Assembly (NCBI RefSeq): GCF_045207785.1
Contig: NZ_CP108776.1
Location: 4,030,001-4,094,000 of the forward strand
Source of the DNA: Embleya sp045207785
Lineage (GTDB): Bacteria > Actinomycetota > Actinomycetes > Streptomycetales > Streptomycetaceae
Length of the DNA stretch: 64,000 nucleotides
Direction of reading: 5' to 3'
A program made the position numbers and the translations under genes. Shown here piece after piece: positions 8,000-16,669 of the stretch. Within the stretch, counting starts at the first letter, position 1. Every line of letters starts with the position of its first letter. The notes under the pieces were generated by a model. It did no database searches and was not told where the DNA came from. It was given only the letters and a program-made list of their open reading frames with translations.

Positions 8000-8053
8000 T
8001 TGACATGCGTCTATTAAAGGAGGCTACTCTGAAGCTAAGTAGACACACGTCAA
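8000..8053. promoter_or_regulatory. Paired TetR operators
   Basis: TTGAC-ATGC-GTCTA at 8000-8013 and TAGAC-ACAC-GTCAA at 8040-8053. Each is a TTGAC-N4-GTCAA type palindrome with one changed base, and the two sites are mirror images of each other, 40 bases apart. They fill the gap between the divergent tetR and DUF4345 genes. Confidence 0.72.
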
Positions 8054-8070
8054 TTAAGTGAAGTGGGGTC

Positions 8071-8487
8071 ATGGCCAAGGCACTTCGGGTGTTCGCATGG
8101 GTGATGGGCCTCGCCTGCACGGCGATCGGGCTGTTCCACGTGGTCGGCGGCAATGCCGCGATTCCGGGCGAGGCCGACGCCGGCCCCACTCTGGACAGCC
8201 TGGGCCGGTTCTTGGGCGCGATCTTCGCCGGGTACGGGCTGGCCTGGCTGTGGGCGGCCCGGCAGGACCCCGTCCCGGCGAAGGTGGTGCGGTGGCTCGC
8301 GGCGGTGTTCCTGCTGGGCGGCGTGGGGCGGCTGCTGTCCCTGGCGGTGCACGGGTGGCCGCACTGGTTCCAGGTGGCGCTGACCGTGATCGAGCTGGTC
8401 TTCCCGCCGGTCTGGTTCTGGCTGGCGGATGCCGACGAGCGGGCGTCCCGGGAGTGGCGGCCCGCGAGTGCGCCGGCCGCCCGGTAA
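8071..8487 (+). CDS. DUF4345-like four-helix membrane protein
   Basis: A 138-residue integral membrane protein. Helices fall at about residues 5-27, 45-65, 73-92 and 100-120, with the FHVVGG, GRFLGAIFAGYGLAWLW and LAAVFLLGGVGRLLS segments usual for DUF4345 proteins. Function is unknown in the family. It is divergent from a tetR gene and probably its target, since two operators lie between them. Its TAA stop falls at the first bases of the right 163-bp repeat. Confidence 0.75.
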   Translation: MAKALRVFAWVMGLACTAIGLFHVVGGNAAIPGEADAGPTLDSLGRFLGAIFAGYGLAWLWAARQDPVPAKVVRWLAAVFLLGGVGRLLSLAVHGWPHWFQVALTVIELVFPPVWFWLADADERASREWRPASAPAAR

Positions 8488-8649
8488 CTGCTCGCGCTGA
8501 TCGCCGCCACGGCCCTGTCCTCTTCAAACCGTCCGGCAGACGCACCCGCCCCGCGGCCCGCGTCAAGGCTGCGCGGTCCCCGTGCGCGAGACCGTCTCCG
8601 CGCGCTGACTCCCCACGCTCGTCCCCTCGATCGTCAAGGACTGTCATGA
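8486..8649 (+). repeat. 163-bp direct repeat, right copy
   Basis: Second copy of 7044-7206, slightly diverged, with a small deletion in the former coding part (the Val codon region after GCCCTGTCC). It ends at the ATG of the ABC ATPase gene, whose leader it supplies. The coding relic no longer makes protein here. Confidence 0.88.
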
Positions 8650-9425
8650 ACACGAGCACCATGCCCAGTGACCGCCACGCGGCCCGGACCGTGCGGGTCT
8701 CCCGAGTGCACGGCGACGGCGACACCGTTGTGCGTGCCCTGGACGACGTCACGATCGGATTCGAACGGGGGCGGTTCACCGCCGTCATGGGTCCCTCCGG
8801 ATCGGGCAAGTCCACGCTGTTGCACTGCCTCGCCGGACTCGACGACGTCTCGGCCGGAGAGGTCTACCTCGGCGACACCGAACTCGGCTCGCTGACCGAC
8901 CGTCAACTCACCCGGCTGCGCCGGGACCGGATCGGCTTCGTCTTCCAGGCGTTCAACCTGCTGCCCACGATGACGGCGCTGGAGAACATCCTGCTCCCCG
9001 CCTCCCTCGCGGGCCGCAAGCCCGACCTCGACTGGCTCGACCGCATCGTGACCTCGGTGGGGTTGGACACTCGCCTGCACCACCGGCCCGGGGAGCTGTC
9101 CGGCGGCCAGCAGCAGCGCGTCGCGGTGGCCCGGGCGTTGGTGGGTCGGCCCGAGATCGTGATGGCCGACGAACCGACCGGCAACCTCGACTCGCGCTCG
9201 GGCTCCGAGGTGCTCGCGCTGCTGAGGAACGCGGTGAACGAGTTGGGACAGACGGTCCTGATGGTCACCCACGACCCGGTCGCGGCCGGCTTCGCGGACT
9301 CGGTGGTGTTCCTGGCCGACGGCCGCATCGCCGACGTCATGGACAGCCCCACGTCCGATCGAGTCCTGGACCGAATGAAGGCATTCGACCGCGTGGCCGC
9401 CGGTGTCGGCGCCCGAGGGGTGTGA
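8646..9425 (+). CDS. ABC exporter ATP-binding protein (MacB/LolD type)
   Basis: A 259-residue ATPase with Walker A GPSGSGKST, Q-loop VFQAFNLLPTM, signature LSGGQQQR, Walker B VMADEPTGNLD and switch histidine in VTHD. This is the LolD/MacB/SalX subgroup that powers FtsX-type permeases exporting peptides, lipoproteins or drugs. The permease gene follows six bases later, so the two form one operon and one transporter. The start at 8646 lies at the end of the 163-bp repeat, meaning the leader was preserved when the upstream cassette was inserted. Confidence 0.92.
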   Translation: MNTSTMPSDRHAARTVRVSRVHGDGDTVVRALDDVTIGFERGRFTAVMGPSGSGKSTLLHCLAGLDDVSAGEVYLGDTELGSLTDRQLTRLRRDRIGFVFQAFNLLPTMTALENILLPASLAGRKPDLDWLDRIVTSVGLDTRLHHRPGELSGGQQQRVAVARALVGRPEIVMADEPTGNLDSRSGSEVLALLRNAVNELGQTVLMVTHDPVAAGFADSVVFLADGRIADVMDSPTSDRVLDRMKAFDRVAAGVGARGV

Positions 9426-9431
9426 CACACG

Positions 9432-11972
9432 ATGCTGATCCGTCTCTCGCTCGCCAACCTGTGGGCCCGCAAGCGCCGGCTCGTGGGACTCGTCCTGGCG
9501 GTGCTCCTGGGCACCGCCTTCCTCTCCGGCTCGCTCGTGCTCGCCGACACGATGAGTTCCTCCATCGGCGGCCTGATCCGCGACAGCGGCGCCGGCACCG
9601 ATGTGGTGGTGCGCAACGCCACCGCGGTGACCGACGACCCCGGCGCTCAGCGCGGCGGGATCGACGCCTCGCTCGTGGACCGGGTCCGGGCCGTGTCCGG
9701 CGTCGCCGCCGCCGAGCCGATCATCCAGGGCTACGGCCAGGTCGTCGGCAAGGACGGCAAAGCGCTGACCGGCAACGGTCCGCGGATGGCGGGCAACTGG
9801 GTCCCCGACCCGGCACTGACCCCGTATCGGCTCGCCGACGGCCGGGCGCCCGCCGGCCCCGACGAGGTCGTGATCGACCGGGGTACCGCGAAGCAGGGGC
9901 ACCTGAAGCCCGGCGACCGGGTCACGGTCCTGACCCCCACACCGGTGCCGGTGACCATCGTGGGCGTCGCCACCTTCGGTGACCAGGACGCCTTCGGCGG
10001 CGGCTCCTACACCGCGTTCGATCTGGACGGCGCGCGGCAGCACGTGCTGCGTGATCCGGGCAAGGTCTCCACCATCGCGGTGCGGGCGGTGTCGGGCACC
10101 GATCAACGGGAACTGGCCGCCCGCATCCAGCAGGCGCTGCCCGCCGACACGCAGGCACTGCCCGGCAGCGAGGCCACCGGTGAGGCGGTCGACGCCGTCG
10201 AGGACGGCTTCCTGAAGATCTTCCGCACGTTCCTGACCGTCTTCGCCGTGATCGCACTCGTCGTCGCGGCCTTCTCGATCAACCACACGTTCTCGGTGGT
10301 CGCCGCGCAGCGCACCCGTGAGGTCGCGTTGATGCGGGCACTGGGCGCCGGGCGCGGACAGGTGCTGCGCCAGGCGCTGATCGAGGCGCTCGTGATCGGG
10401 GTGACCGCGTCCGTCGCCGGTCTGGCGGCGGGGCTGGGTCTGGCGGCGGGGCTCAAGGAGTTGTTCACCGCGCTTGGGGTCGAACTGCCCGCACGGGGCC
10501 TGACGTTCAAGGCGTCCACCGCCTACACGGTGCTGCCGGTCGGCATCCTGGTGACGGCGTTCGCGGCACTCGTGCCGGCCGTGCGCGGCTCGCGGGTCGC
10601 CCCGGTCACCGCGCTGCGCGGTGCGGGCGCCGAGAGCGCCGAACTGCCTCGGCGTCGGCTGATCGCGGGGGCCGTGCTGCTCGCCGCAGGCATCGCGGTC
10701 GGCATCGCCGGCGGCGGCCTGACGGGCCTGGCGATCGCGGCGCCGGCAGTGCTCGTGGGCGTGGTCCTGATCGCCCCGGCCGGCATCCGCGCGGTCGGTG
10801 GTCCGCTCACCGCGCCACTGGCGCGACTGCGGGGCGCACCGGGCGCCCTGGCCCGGGGCAACCTCCTGCGCAGCCCGCGTCGGACGGCGGGGTCCGCGAT
10901 CGCGATGGTGCTCGGGATCGCGATCGTCACGATCTTCGCGGTGTTCGCCGCGTCCCTCAAGCAGGGCTCGGGTGAGCAGACCCGTGAGGTGATCGCGGGC
11001 GAGATCGTGATCGGTGGATCGGCGCCGGGCGGCTGGGCCGGTGGCGGTCACAGCCCCGAGCTCAGCCGCAAGGTGGCCGAGGTGTCCGGGGTCGAGGTTG
11101 CCGGTGGCATCCGCGGCGCGAACGCGCTCGTCGACGGCCACAGCCGACAGGTCCTCGCGGTGGAATCCGCGCGCTTGGACCGCCTGTTCGACCTCGACGT
11201 CACCGCCGGTCGGGTGAGCGGGCTGAGCCCGAACGACATCGCGGTCTCCGCCGACACGGCGAAGGACCAGGGTTGGCGGATCGGCTCGACGGCCGAGGTC
11301 ACCTTCCCCGACGGCGCGCGGCAGACGTTCACGGTGGCGGGATTGTACGACCGCACCGCCGTGGTCGGCGACTACCTGATCGACCGTCAGGCGTGGGAAC
11401 CGCACGCGGACACGGCCCTGGACTCGGCGACCGTGCTGCGGCTCGCCCCGGGCGCCTCCATCGACGAGGTCAAGGCGGCGGTCGAAGGCCTGGCCAAGGA
11501 GTACGGGGCCCCGCCGGTGCGCGACCGCGAAGGGTTCGTCAAGGCGCAGGGCGCGATGTTGGAGACGCTCGTCGCCGTGGTCTACGTACTGCTCGCGCTC
11601 GCGTTGGTGATCGCGCTCGGTGGAATCGCCAACACGCTCTCGCTCGCGGCCTACGAACGCACCCGTGAGCTGGGCCTGTTGCGGGCGATCGGTGCGGCTC
11701 GGGCCCAGGTGCGGTCGGCGCTGCGCTGGGAGTCCACCCTTGTGGCCACGATCGGCGCCGTGACCGGGCTCGTGATCGGCCTGTTCCTGGGCTGGACGAC
11801 GATCCGGGCGATCGGTTCGGGCAACACCGGAGCGGCCCTGCCGTTCGAGATCCCGACCCTGCAACTGGCCCTGTTGATCACGGTGGGCGCCCTGGGCGGC
11901 CTGCTTGCCGGCGCCCGCCCGGCCGCCAAGGCCGCCAAGATCCCGGTCCTGCGGGCGATATCCACCCAGTAA
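9432..11972 (+). CDS. ABC exporter permease with two FtsX domains
   Basis: An 846-residue permease. An N-terminal helix (about 18-38) is followed by a large extracytoplasmic MacB-type region. A first FtsX core (about 260-400) contains the TREVALMRALGAGRGQVL coupling segment. A central pair of helices leads to a second extracytoplasmic region, and a second FtsX core (about 710-840) carries the matching ERTRELGLLRAIGAARAQV. Such proteins work with the LolD-like ATPase encoded just upstream; in actinobacteria, partners often include peptides or antibiotics, but the substrate here is unknown. A strong hairpin terminator follows. Confidence 0.9.
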   Translation: MLIRLSLANLWARKRRLVGLVLAVLLGTAFLSGSLVLADTMSSSIGGLIRDSGAGTDVVVRNATAVTDDPGAQRGGIDASLVDRVRAVSGVAAAEPIIQGYGQVVGKDGKALTGNGPRMAGNWVPDPALTPYRLADGRAPAGPDEVVIDRGTAKQGHLKPGDRVTVLTPTPVPVTIVGVATFGDQDAFGGGSYTAFDLDGARQHVLRDPGKVSTIAVRAVSGTDQRELAARIQQALPADTQALPGSEATGEAVDAVEDGFLKIFRTFLTVFAVIALVVAAFSINHTFSVVAAQRTREVALMRALGAGRGQVLRQALIEALVIGVTASVAGLAAGLGLAAGLKELFTALGVELPARGLTFKASTAYTVLPVGILVTAFAALVPAVRGSRVAPVTALRGAGAESAELPRRRLIAGAVLLAAGIAVGIAGGGLTGLAIAAPAVLVGVVLIAPAGIRAVGGPLTAPLARLRGAPGALARGNLLRSPRRTAGSAIAMVLGIAIVTIFAVFAASLKQGSGEQTREVIAGEIVIGGSAPGGWAGGGHSPELSRKVAEVSGVEVAGGIRGANALVDGHSRQVLAVESARLDRLFDLDVTAGRVSGLSPNDIAVSADTAKDQGWRIGSTAEVTFPDGARQTFTVAGLYDRTAVVGDYLIDRQAWEPHADTALDSATVLRLAPGASIDEVKAAVEGLAKEYGAPPVRDREGFVKAQGAMLETLVAVVYVLLALALVIALGGIANTLSLAAYERTRELGLLRAIGAARAQVRSALRWESTLVATIGAVTGLVIGLFLGWTTIRAIGSGNTGAALPFEIPTLQLALLITVGALGGLLAGARPAAKAAKIPVLRAISTQ

Positions 11973-11985
11973 CCGACCTACCGCA

Positions 11986-12023
11986 CGTGCGAGTGCCGGG
12001 CCCACGGGCCCGGCACTCGCACG
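11986..12023. terminator. Hairpin terminator after the ABC exporter operon
   Basis: An 18-base perfect inverted repeat (CGTGCGAGTGCCGGGCCC arm) with a two-base loop, 14 bases after the permease stop. No U-run follows, as is common in streptomycetes. Confidence 0.75.
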
Positions 12024-12119
12024 CCCGAGCCCACCCCGCCGACCCACACCGCGGGGCTCCGCGCGTCAGGCGGCCCGCTCCGACTCGCCGGCGAAGCCGG
12101 CCCACGGCGCGTCGAGCAG

Positions 12120-12383
12120 CGCTCACCGGAACGCGGGTCGCATCCCTCGCTCGCGGCACGTCCGTACGATCTGCGACACGCGCCTGCGTCCACGTGGCTC
12201 AACGCCGGAGCGCCCCGAACGCAGGTCGCGGAGTGGGCCGGCCAGTCGGTGACCTTGCTGCCGCGGTTCCACGTCAAGTGCATCGTCGGCCAGGACGCGC
12301 ACGCCAGAGAGCTCATCGAACGCGCGCTCGGGAGGACTACGACGGCCCTGACCTCGAAGAACCGGGCCCGGGAGCGGCCGTAA
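12120..12383 (+). pseudogene. Tyrosine integrase, C-terminal remnant
   Basis: The frame ending at TAA 12381-12383 encodes the last part of an actinomycete integrative-element integrase: ARPYDLRHAPASTWLNAG, then TQVAEWAGQSVTLLPRF, HVKCIVGQD and a terminal helix. YDLRH carries the second catalytic arginine region. The nucleophile normally occurs as (R/K)xYAKC(I/L), but here the tyrosine reads as histidine (RFHVKC), so strand cleavage should be lost. No start codon or N-terminal part is present upstream. It lies 160 bases from the intact tRNA-Pro gene, the normal place for the integrase of an element inserted there. It is not visible as a standard start-to-stop frame. Confidence 0.8.
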
Positions 12384-12409
12384 CCCAGCGCGTATTTTGC
12401 CGGCGTTGG

Positions 12410-12541
12410 TTGCCACCGAGGGCGGGCCACTCGACCTGGCGGTCGATGGAGGTTACGGGCAACCGGAGTGGTTGCTGTACTTTCGTGCCGGTAACGCGCC
12501 AAAGGCCCCATCGGAATCATCCGATAGAGCCTTTGACCTGC

Positions 12542-12565
<24 letters not shown>
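12410..12565. repeat. Direct repeat copy 3, contiguous with intact tRNA-Pro
   Basis: Gap-free counterpart of 35-190, covering the flank beyond the tRNA 3' end, the terminator hairpin and the tRNA 3' portion. It continues into the complete tRNA-Pro gene and so marks the inner, tRNA-proximal end of the integrated material. Confidence 0.85.
12501..12534 (-). terminator. tRNA-Pro terminator
   Basis: AAAGGC...GCCTTT inverted repeat seven bases past the encoded CCA of the minus-strand tRNA-Pro gene. Related hairpins sit at 126-159 and 5051-5084. Confidence 0.75.
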
Positions 12566-12618
<53 letters not shown>

Positions 12619-12666
12619 ATGCTGCGCGTTCAGCTTAGCGGGTCGGGGGCCTGAGGCGAAATCCGG

Positions 12667-13599
12667 TTATCGCGGGGTGGGGGCGGCGGTGCTGCCGGGG
12701 GACTGACGGGGTGTCAGGGTCAGCAGGGTGGCCTCCGGGGGGCACGCGAAGCGGAAGCGGGCGTAGCGCGAGGTGCCGCAGCCCGCGGAGACGTGCAGGT
12801 ACGCCTCGCGCTCGGCCGAGACGTGCCTGGAGAGGCCCTTGGCGCGCTTGCGGTCCAGGTCGCAGTTCGTGGCGAGGGCGCCGTAGAACGGGACGCACAC
12901 CTGGCCGCCGTGCGTGTGGCCGGCGATCACGAGCGGGTAGCCCTCGGCGGTGAACGCGTCGAGCGCGCGCAGGTACGGCGCGTGGACGACGGCGAGCGAG
13001 ACGTCGGCGGCCGGGTCCGGGCCGCCGGCCACCTGCTCGTAGCGGTCCCGGTCGATGTGCGGGTCGTCCAGGCCGACCAGCTCGATCTCCAGGCCCTCCA
13101 CCTTGAGCCGCCCGCGCGCGTTGTTCAGGTTCTCCCAGCCCGCCGCGTCGAAGCCGTCGCGCAGGTCGGTCCACGGGTTCTCCCGGCCGAGCCGGCGGGT
13201 GCCGTCGTCGCGGCGCAGGTAGCTCGTGGGGTCCTTGGGCCGGGGGCCGTAGTAGTCGTTGGAGCCGAACACGTACGCCCCGGGCCGCGCCATCAGCGGG
13301 CCGAGCGCGTCGAGCGTCTCCGGCACCGCCTCCGGGTCGGACAGGTTGTCGCCGGTGTTCAGCACGAAGTCGGGATGCAGCGCGTCGAGCCGGCGCAGCC
13401 ACTCCTGCTTGCGGCGCTGGCCGGAAACCATGTGGATGTCGGACACCTGCAGGATCCGCACCGGTCGGGCACCGCGCGGCAGCACCGGCACCTCGACCCG
13501 GCGCAGACGGAACGAACGGGCCTCATAGGCCGCCGCATAAGTGAGGCAGGCTGCCCCGGTGGCGGCAACGGCAAGGGGGATGGCTGAACGCGGTCGCAT
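12667..13599 (-). CDS. Membrane-anchored metallophosphoesterase
   Basis: A 310-residue calcineurin-like phosphoesterase. An N-terminal hydrophobic helix (about residues 5-25) anchors it. The dinuclear metal-binding motifs are present: QVSDIHM, NTGDN, GSNDYYG (the usual GNHD with S and D changed), and AGHTHGGQ. A GGAGG sequence lies almost directly before the ATG at 13599; earlier in-frame starts have no such support. Relatives of this YkuE/YaeI-like group hydrolyse phosphoesters such as lipid intermediates, but the substrate here is open. It is convergent with tRNA-Pro on the island side and divergent from the YqeY gene. Confidence 0.88.
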   Translation of the reverse strand: MRPRSAIPLAVAATGAACLTYAAAYEARSFRLRRVEVPVLPRGARPVRILQVSDIHMVSGQRRKQEWLRRLDALHPDFVLNTGDNLSDPEAVPETLDALGPLMARPGAYVFGSNDYYGPRPKDPTSYLRRDDGTRRLGRENPWTDLRDGFDAAGWENLNNARGRLKVEGLEIELVGLDDPHIDRDRYEQVAGGPDPAADVSLAVVHAPYLRALDAFTAEGYPLVIAGHTHGGQVCVPFYGALATNCDLDRKRAKGLSRHVSAEREAYLHVSAGCGTSRYARFRFACPPEATLLTLTPRQSPGSTAAPTPR

Positions 13600-13735
13600 C
13601 CCTCCATGCTGGCAGAGCCGGCCGGCCGTCGGCAGTCTCGTGATCGCACTCGTGTGTGCGCGGGCGCACTCGCGGCGCCCGGCCACCGGGTAATTGGGTG
13701 GGGTGGTGGGCCCGACGGCTGCGACACTTGAGCGC

Positions 13736-14191
13736 ATGAGCCCCTTCAAGAGCCGTTTGCAGAGCGACCTCACCGCGGCCATCCGGTCCCGCGACGAACT
13801 GGTCTCCTCCACGCTGCGCCTCACCCTGACCGCGATCACCAACGAGGAGGTCGCGGGCAAGACGGCCCGCGAGCTGTCCGACGACGAGGTCGTCAAGGTC
13901 ATCGTGCGCGAGGCGAAGAAGCGTCGCGAGGCCGCCGAGGCCTTCGAGAACGGCGGCCGGCCCGAGTCCGCCGCCCGCGAGCGCGCCGAGGGCGAGGTCC
14001 TCGCGGCCTACCTGCCGGCGCAGCTGTCCGACGACGAGCTCAAGGTGATCGTCGCCGACGCGATCGCGGCCACCGGGGCGAGCGGTCCGCAGGCGATGGG
14101 CCAGGTCATGAAGGTCGTCCGGCCCAAGGTCGGGGACAAGGCCGAGGGCGGCCGGATCGCCGCCGAGATCAAGGCCCAGCTCGGCGTCTGA
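13736..14191 (+). CDS. GatB/YqeY domain protein
   Basis: A 151-residue protein that matches YqeY along its length: an N-terminal helical part (SRLQSDLTAAIRSRDELVSSTLRLTLTAI) with the VIVREAKKRREAAEAFENGGR helix, then the small C-terminal bundle (YLPAQLSDDELKVIVADAI, MGQVMKVVRPKVGDKAEGG). The C-terminal module resembles the tail of GatB, which contacts tRNA during amidation, but the role of stand-alone YqeY is unclear. The ATG at 13736 fits the family start. Four 15-bp repeats begin exactly at its stop codon. Confidence 0.92.
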   Translation: MSPFKSRLQSDLTAAIRSRDELVSSTLRLTLTAITNEEVAGKTARELSDDEVVKVIVREAKKRREAAEAFENGGRPESAARERAEGEVLAAYLPAQLSDDELKVIVADAIAATGASGPQAMGQVMKVVRPKVGDKAEGGRIAAEIKAQLGV

Positions 14192-14249
14192 CGCACCGCC
14201 GTCCGACGCACGGCCGTCCGACGCACCGCTGTCCGACACACCGCCGTCC
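14190..14249. repeat. Four 15-bp tandem repeats
   Basis: Units at 14190, 14205, 14220 and 14235 of the form GACGCACCGCCGTCC, with one or two changes each. They start in the stop codon of the YqeY gene and end before the terminator palindrome. Confidence 0.85.
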
Positions 14250-14263
14250 GACACCGTACGAAA

Positions 14264-14307
14264 CGCCGATGGCGGTGCCCCCCGATCGGGGGGCACCGCC
14301 ATCGGCG
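14264..14307. terminator. Perfect 44-base palindrome, bidirectional terminator
   Basis: CGCCGATGGCGGTGCCCCCC and its exact reverse complement meet around GATC between the convergent YqeY and penicillin-binding protein genes. Confidence 0.88.
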
Positions 14308-14356
14308 TCTGCGTCAGGATCCGGGCGATGCCGGTTCCGTCCCGCCTCGTGCGTCC

Positions 14357-16669
14357 TCAGCCATCGATCCACGGCGGAGTGGTCCACGGCGGCCGCGGCG
14401 TGTGCGGTGGCTTGGTGTTGCCGCCGCCCCCGGGTGGCGGGGTGCTCGGCGTCGTCGGCGGGGTCGTCGGCGGCTTGGTGTTGCCGCCGCCCCCGGTCGG
14501 CGGCCGATTCTCGCCGCGGGGATTGGGCTTGTCGTCCGGCTTCTTGTTCGGATCCGGCTTGGCCGGAATCGTGCCCGCGGGCGGGTCGACGAAGTCCGGA
14601 TCGTCCATGCCCTTGAGGGCGCCGGTCATGGCGCTCTTCCAGATCGGTCCGGGGACCTCGCCGCCGTAGACCTTGGCGTAGGTCTTGCCGGCGATCCGGA
14701 TGTTGACCATCTCGACGTCGTCCTTGGCACCGCCGACCCAGACCGCGGTGGACAGGTTCGGCGTGTAGCCGACGAACCAGGCCGCCTTGCGCTCGTTGGT
14801 GGTGCCGGTCTTGCCCGCGTTGTCCCGGTCGCTCAGGCCGGCCTTGGTGCCGGTGCCGTCCTCGACCACGCCCTTGAGCAGGGTGTTGATCGTGTCGGCG
14901 GTGGACTGCTTCATGACCTGCTTGCAGCCCGCCTGGGGGACGGGCAGCTTCGTGCCGTCGAGCTTGGCCACCTCGGTGACCGCGACCGGCGAGCAGTACA
15001 CGCCGCGCGCGGCGAAGCCCGCGTAGGCGGCGGCCATGTTCAGCGGGGCGATCGCGTTGGCACCGAGCGTCATGCTCGGGACCTGCACCAGCGGCTTGCC
15101 GTTGCCCTGGTGTACGCCCATCTGGTCGGCCAGCGTCGCGATCGGACACAGTCCCACGTCCTTGGACAACAGGACGAAGTAGGTGTTGATCGACTTCTCC
15201 AGCGCGGTCTGCATGTTCCACGTGCCGGTTTCCGAGCGGCTCTCGTTGACCGGCTTGTAGTTGGGGTCGCGAGCGGTGTCACCGCACGTGCGGAACTTCT
15301 CCTTCCGCATGTCGATCTCGTAGCCGGTGGAGTATTCCTGATCGACCTCCATGCCGCTTTCCAGCGCCGCCGCGGCGGTGATCGGCTTGAACGTCGAGCC
15401 GGTCTGGAAACCGAAGGTCGAGCCGCCCATCGAGTGGTCGACCGAGTAGTTGAGGGTCGTCTCGTAGTCGCCGAATCCGTAGGGCCGGCTCTGGGCCATC
15501 GCCTTGATCTTCCCGCTGCCGGGTTCGACCATCACGACGGCGTCCGCGACCGGATCCTTTTGGAGTACGCCCTTGGTTGCGGCGGAGTAGGCCGCCTTCT
15601 GGGCCTTTCGGTCCAACGTGGTGGTGATCCGCAGACCACCCTCGCGCCACAACTGGTTGCGCTCTTCCTTCGTCTTGCCGAACGCCGTGTCGTTCTTGAC
15701 CACCCGTTCGACGTAGTCGCAGAAGAACGCCGCGCCGTCGATCTGGTCGGCGGTGATGCAGCCGTTGGGCAGCGGCTGGGTCTTCAGGTTGAGTTCGGTG
15801 GCCTTGGCCCCGTCGGCCTCGGCCTGCGAGATGACGTTCACCTCTGCCATCCGCTGCAACACGATGTTGCGGCGGTCCCGGGCGGCCTTCGGGTAGCCGA
15901 TCGGGTCGAACGCCGAAGGAGCCTGCACGACGCCGGCCAGGGTGGCCGCCTCGGGCAGGGTCAGGTCCTTGGCGTGCTTGCTGAAGTAACGCTGCGACGC
16001 GGCCTCGACGCCGTACGCCTGGCGGCCGAAGAAGGTGATGTTGAGATACCTGGTCAGGATCTCGTCCTTGGACAGCTGCTGTTCCAGGCCGATCGCGTAC
16101 TTCAGTTCCTTGATCTTGCGGGAGATCTCCTGGGCCTGGGCCTTGGCCACCTTGGCCGGGTCGTCGCCGGCCTCCTCCACGAAGATGTTCTTCACGTACT
16201 GCTGGGTGAGACTGGAACCGCCCTGCTTGGTTCCGGTGCCCGACTGCTGATTGCGCATCAGGGCGCGCAGGGTGCCCTTGAGGTCGATCGGACCGTGCTC
16301 GTAGAAGCGCGAGTCCTCGATCGCCACGATCGCCTGACGCATGATCGGCGAGATCTGGTCGAAGTTCACCAGGATGCGATACCGGTCGTAGACCATCGCG
16401 AGTTGGTTGCCCTCGGAGTCCAGGATGTACGACGGCTGCGACAGGAACGGCTGGGCCAGGTCGCCGGGCAGGTCGTCGAAGTTTTCCGACGCCGCCTTCG
16501 CGGTCAGGCCGAAGCCGCCCACGAACGGCAGCGCGATTCCCGCGACCAGGGCGCCGGCGAGGATGCTCGCACCCACGAAGGCGGCGAACCGGCCCACGAA
16601 GCCCAGCGGGGATCGGGGGCGGGACGGGCCGCGTTTCGGACGGGCCGAGCCGGAGGAAGTTCGGGCCAT
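14357..16669 (-). CDS. Bifunctional class A penicillin-binding protein
   Basis: A 770-residue peptidoglycan synthase. A basic N-terminus and one membrane helix (about residues 25-50) precede the glycosyltransferase-51 domain, marked by AIEDSRFYEHGPIDLKG, QGGSSLTQQYVKN and RKIKELKYAIGLEQ. The transpeptidase domain follows with the SxxK box in GSTFKPIT, the SxN box in KSINTYF and the KTG box in GKTGTTNE. It polymerises and cross-links lipid II outside the membrane. The C-terminal 90 residues are a Pro/Thr/Gly-rich tail with GGGGNTKPP twice. The start at 16669 has a TAGGG sequence upstream. Its divergence from wblA matches the arrangement known in Streptomyces. Confidence 0.95.
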   Translation of the reverse strand: MARTSSGSARPKRGPSRPRSPLGFVGRFAAFVGASILAGALVAGIALPFVGGFGLTAKAASENFDDLPGDLAQPFLSQPSYILDSEGNQLAMVYDRYRILVNFDQISPIMRQAIVAIEDSRFYEHGPIDLKGTLRALMRNQQSGTGTKQGGSSLTQQYVKNIFVEEAGDDPAKVAKAQAQEISRKIKELKYAIGLEQQLSKDEILTRYLNITFFGRQAYGVEAASQRYFSKHAKDLTLPEAATLAGVVQAPSAFDPIGYPKAARDRRNIVLQRMAEVNVISQAEADGAKATELNLKTQPLPNGCITADQIDGAAFFCDYVERVVKNDTAFGKTKEERNQLWREGGLRITTTLDRKAQKAAYSAATKGVLQKDPVADAVVMVEPGSGKIKAMAQSRPYGFGDYETTLNYSVDHSMGGSTFGFQTGSTFKPITAAAALESGMEVDQEYSTGYEIDMRKEKFRTCGDTARDPNYKPVNESRSETGTWNMQTALEKSINTYFVLLSKDVGLCPIATLADQMGVHQGNGKPLVQVPSMTLGANAIAPLNMAAAYAGFAARGVYCSPVAVTEVAKLDGTKLPVPQAGCKQVMKQSTADTINTLLKGVVEDGTGTKAGLSDRDNAGKTGTTNERKAAWFVGYTPNLSTAVWVGGAKDDVEMVNIRIAGKTYAKVYGGEVPGPIWKSAMTGALKGMDDPDFVDPPAGTIPAKPDPNKKPDDKPNPRGENRPPTGGGGNTKPPTTPPTTPSTPPPGGGGNTKPPHTPRPPWTTPPWIDG

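Noticed and set aside
8634..12047. A 1137-codon open frame on the minus strand
   Set aside because: It is antisense to the ABC exporter genes, whose ATPase and FtsX motifs are unmistakable. The minus-strand product is a low-complexity Arg/Gly/His-rich sequence typical of GC-rich antisense frames.
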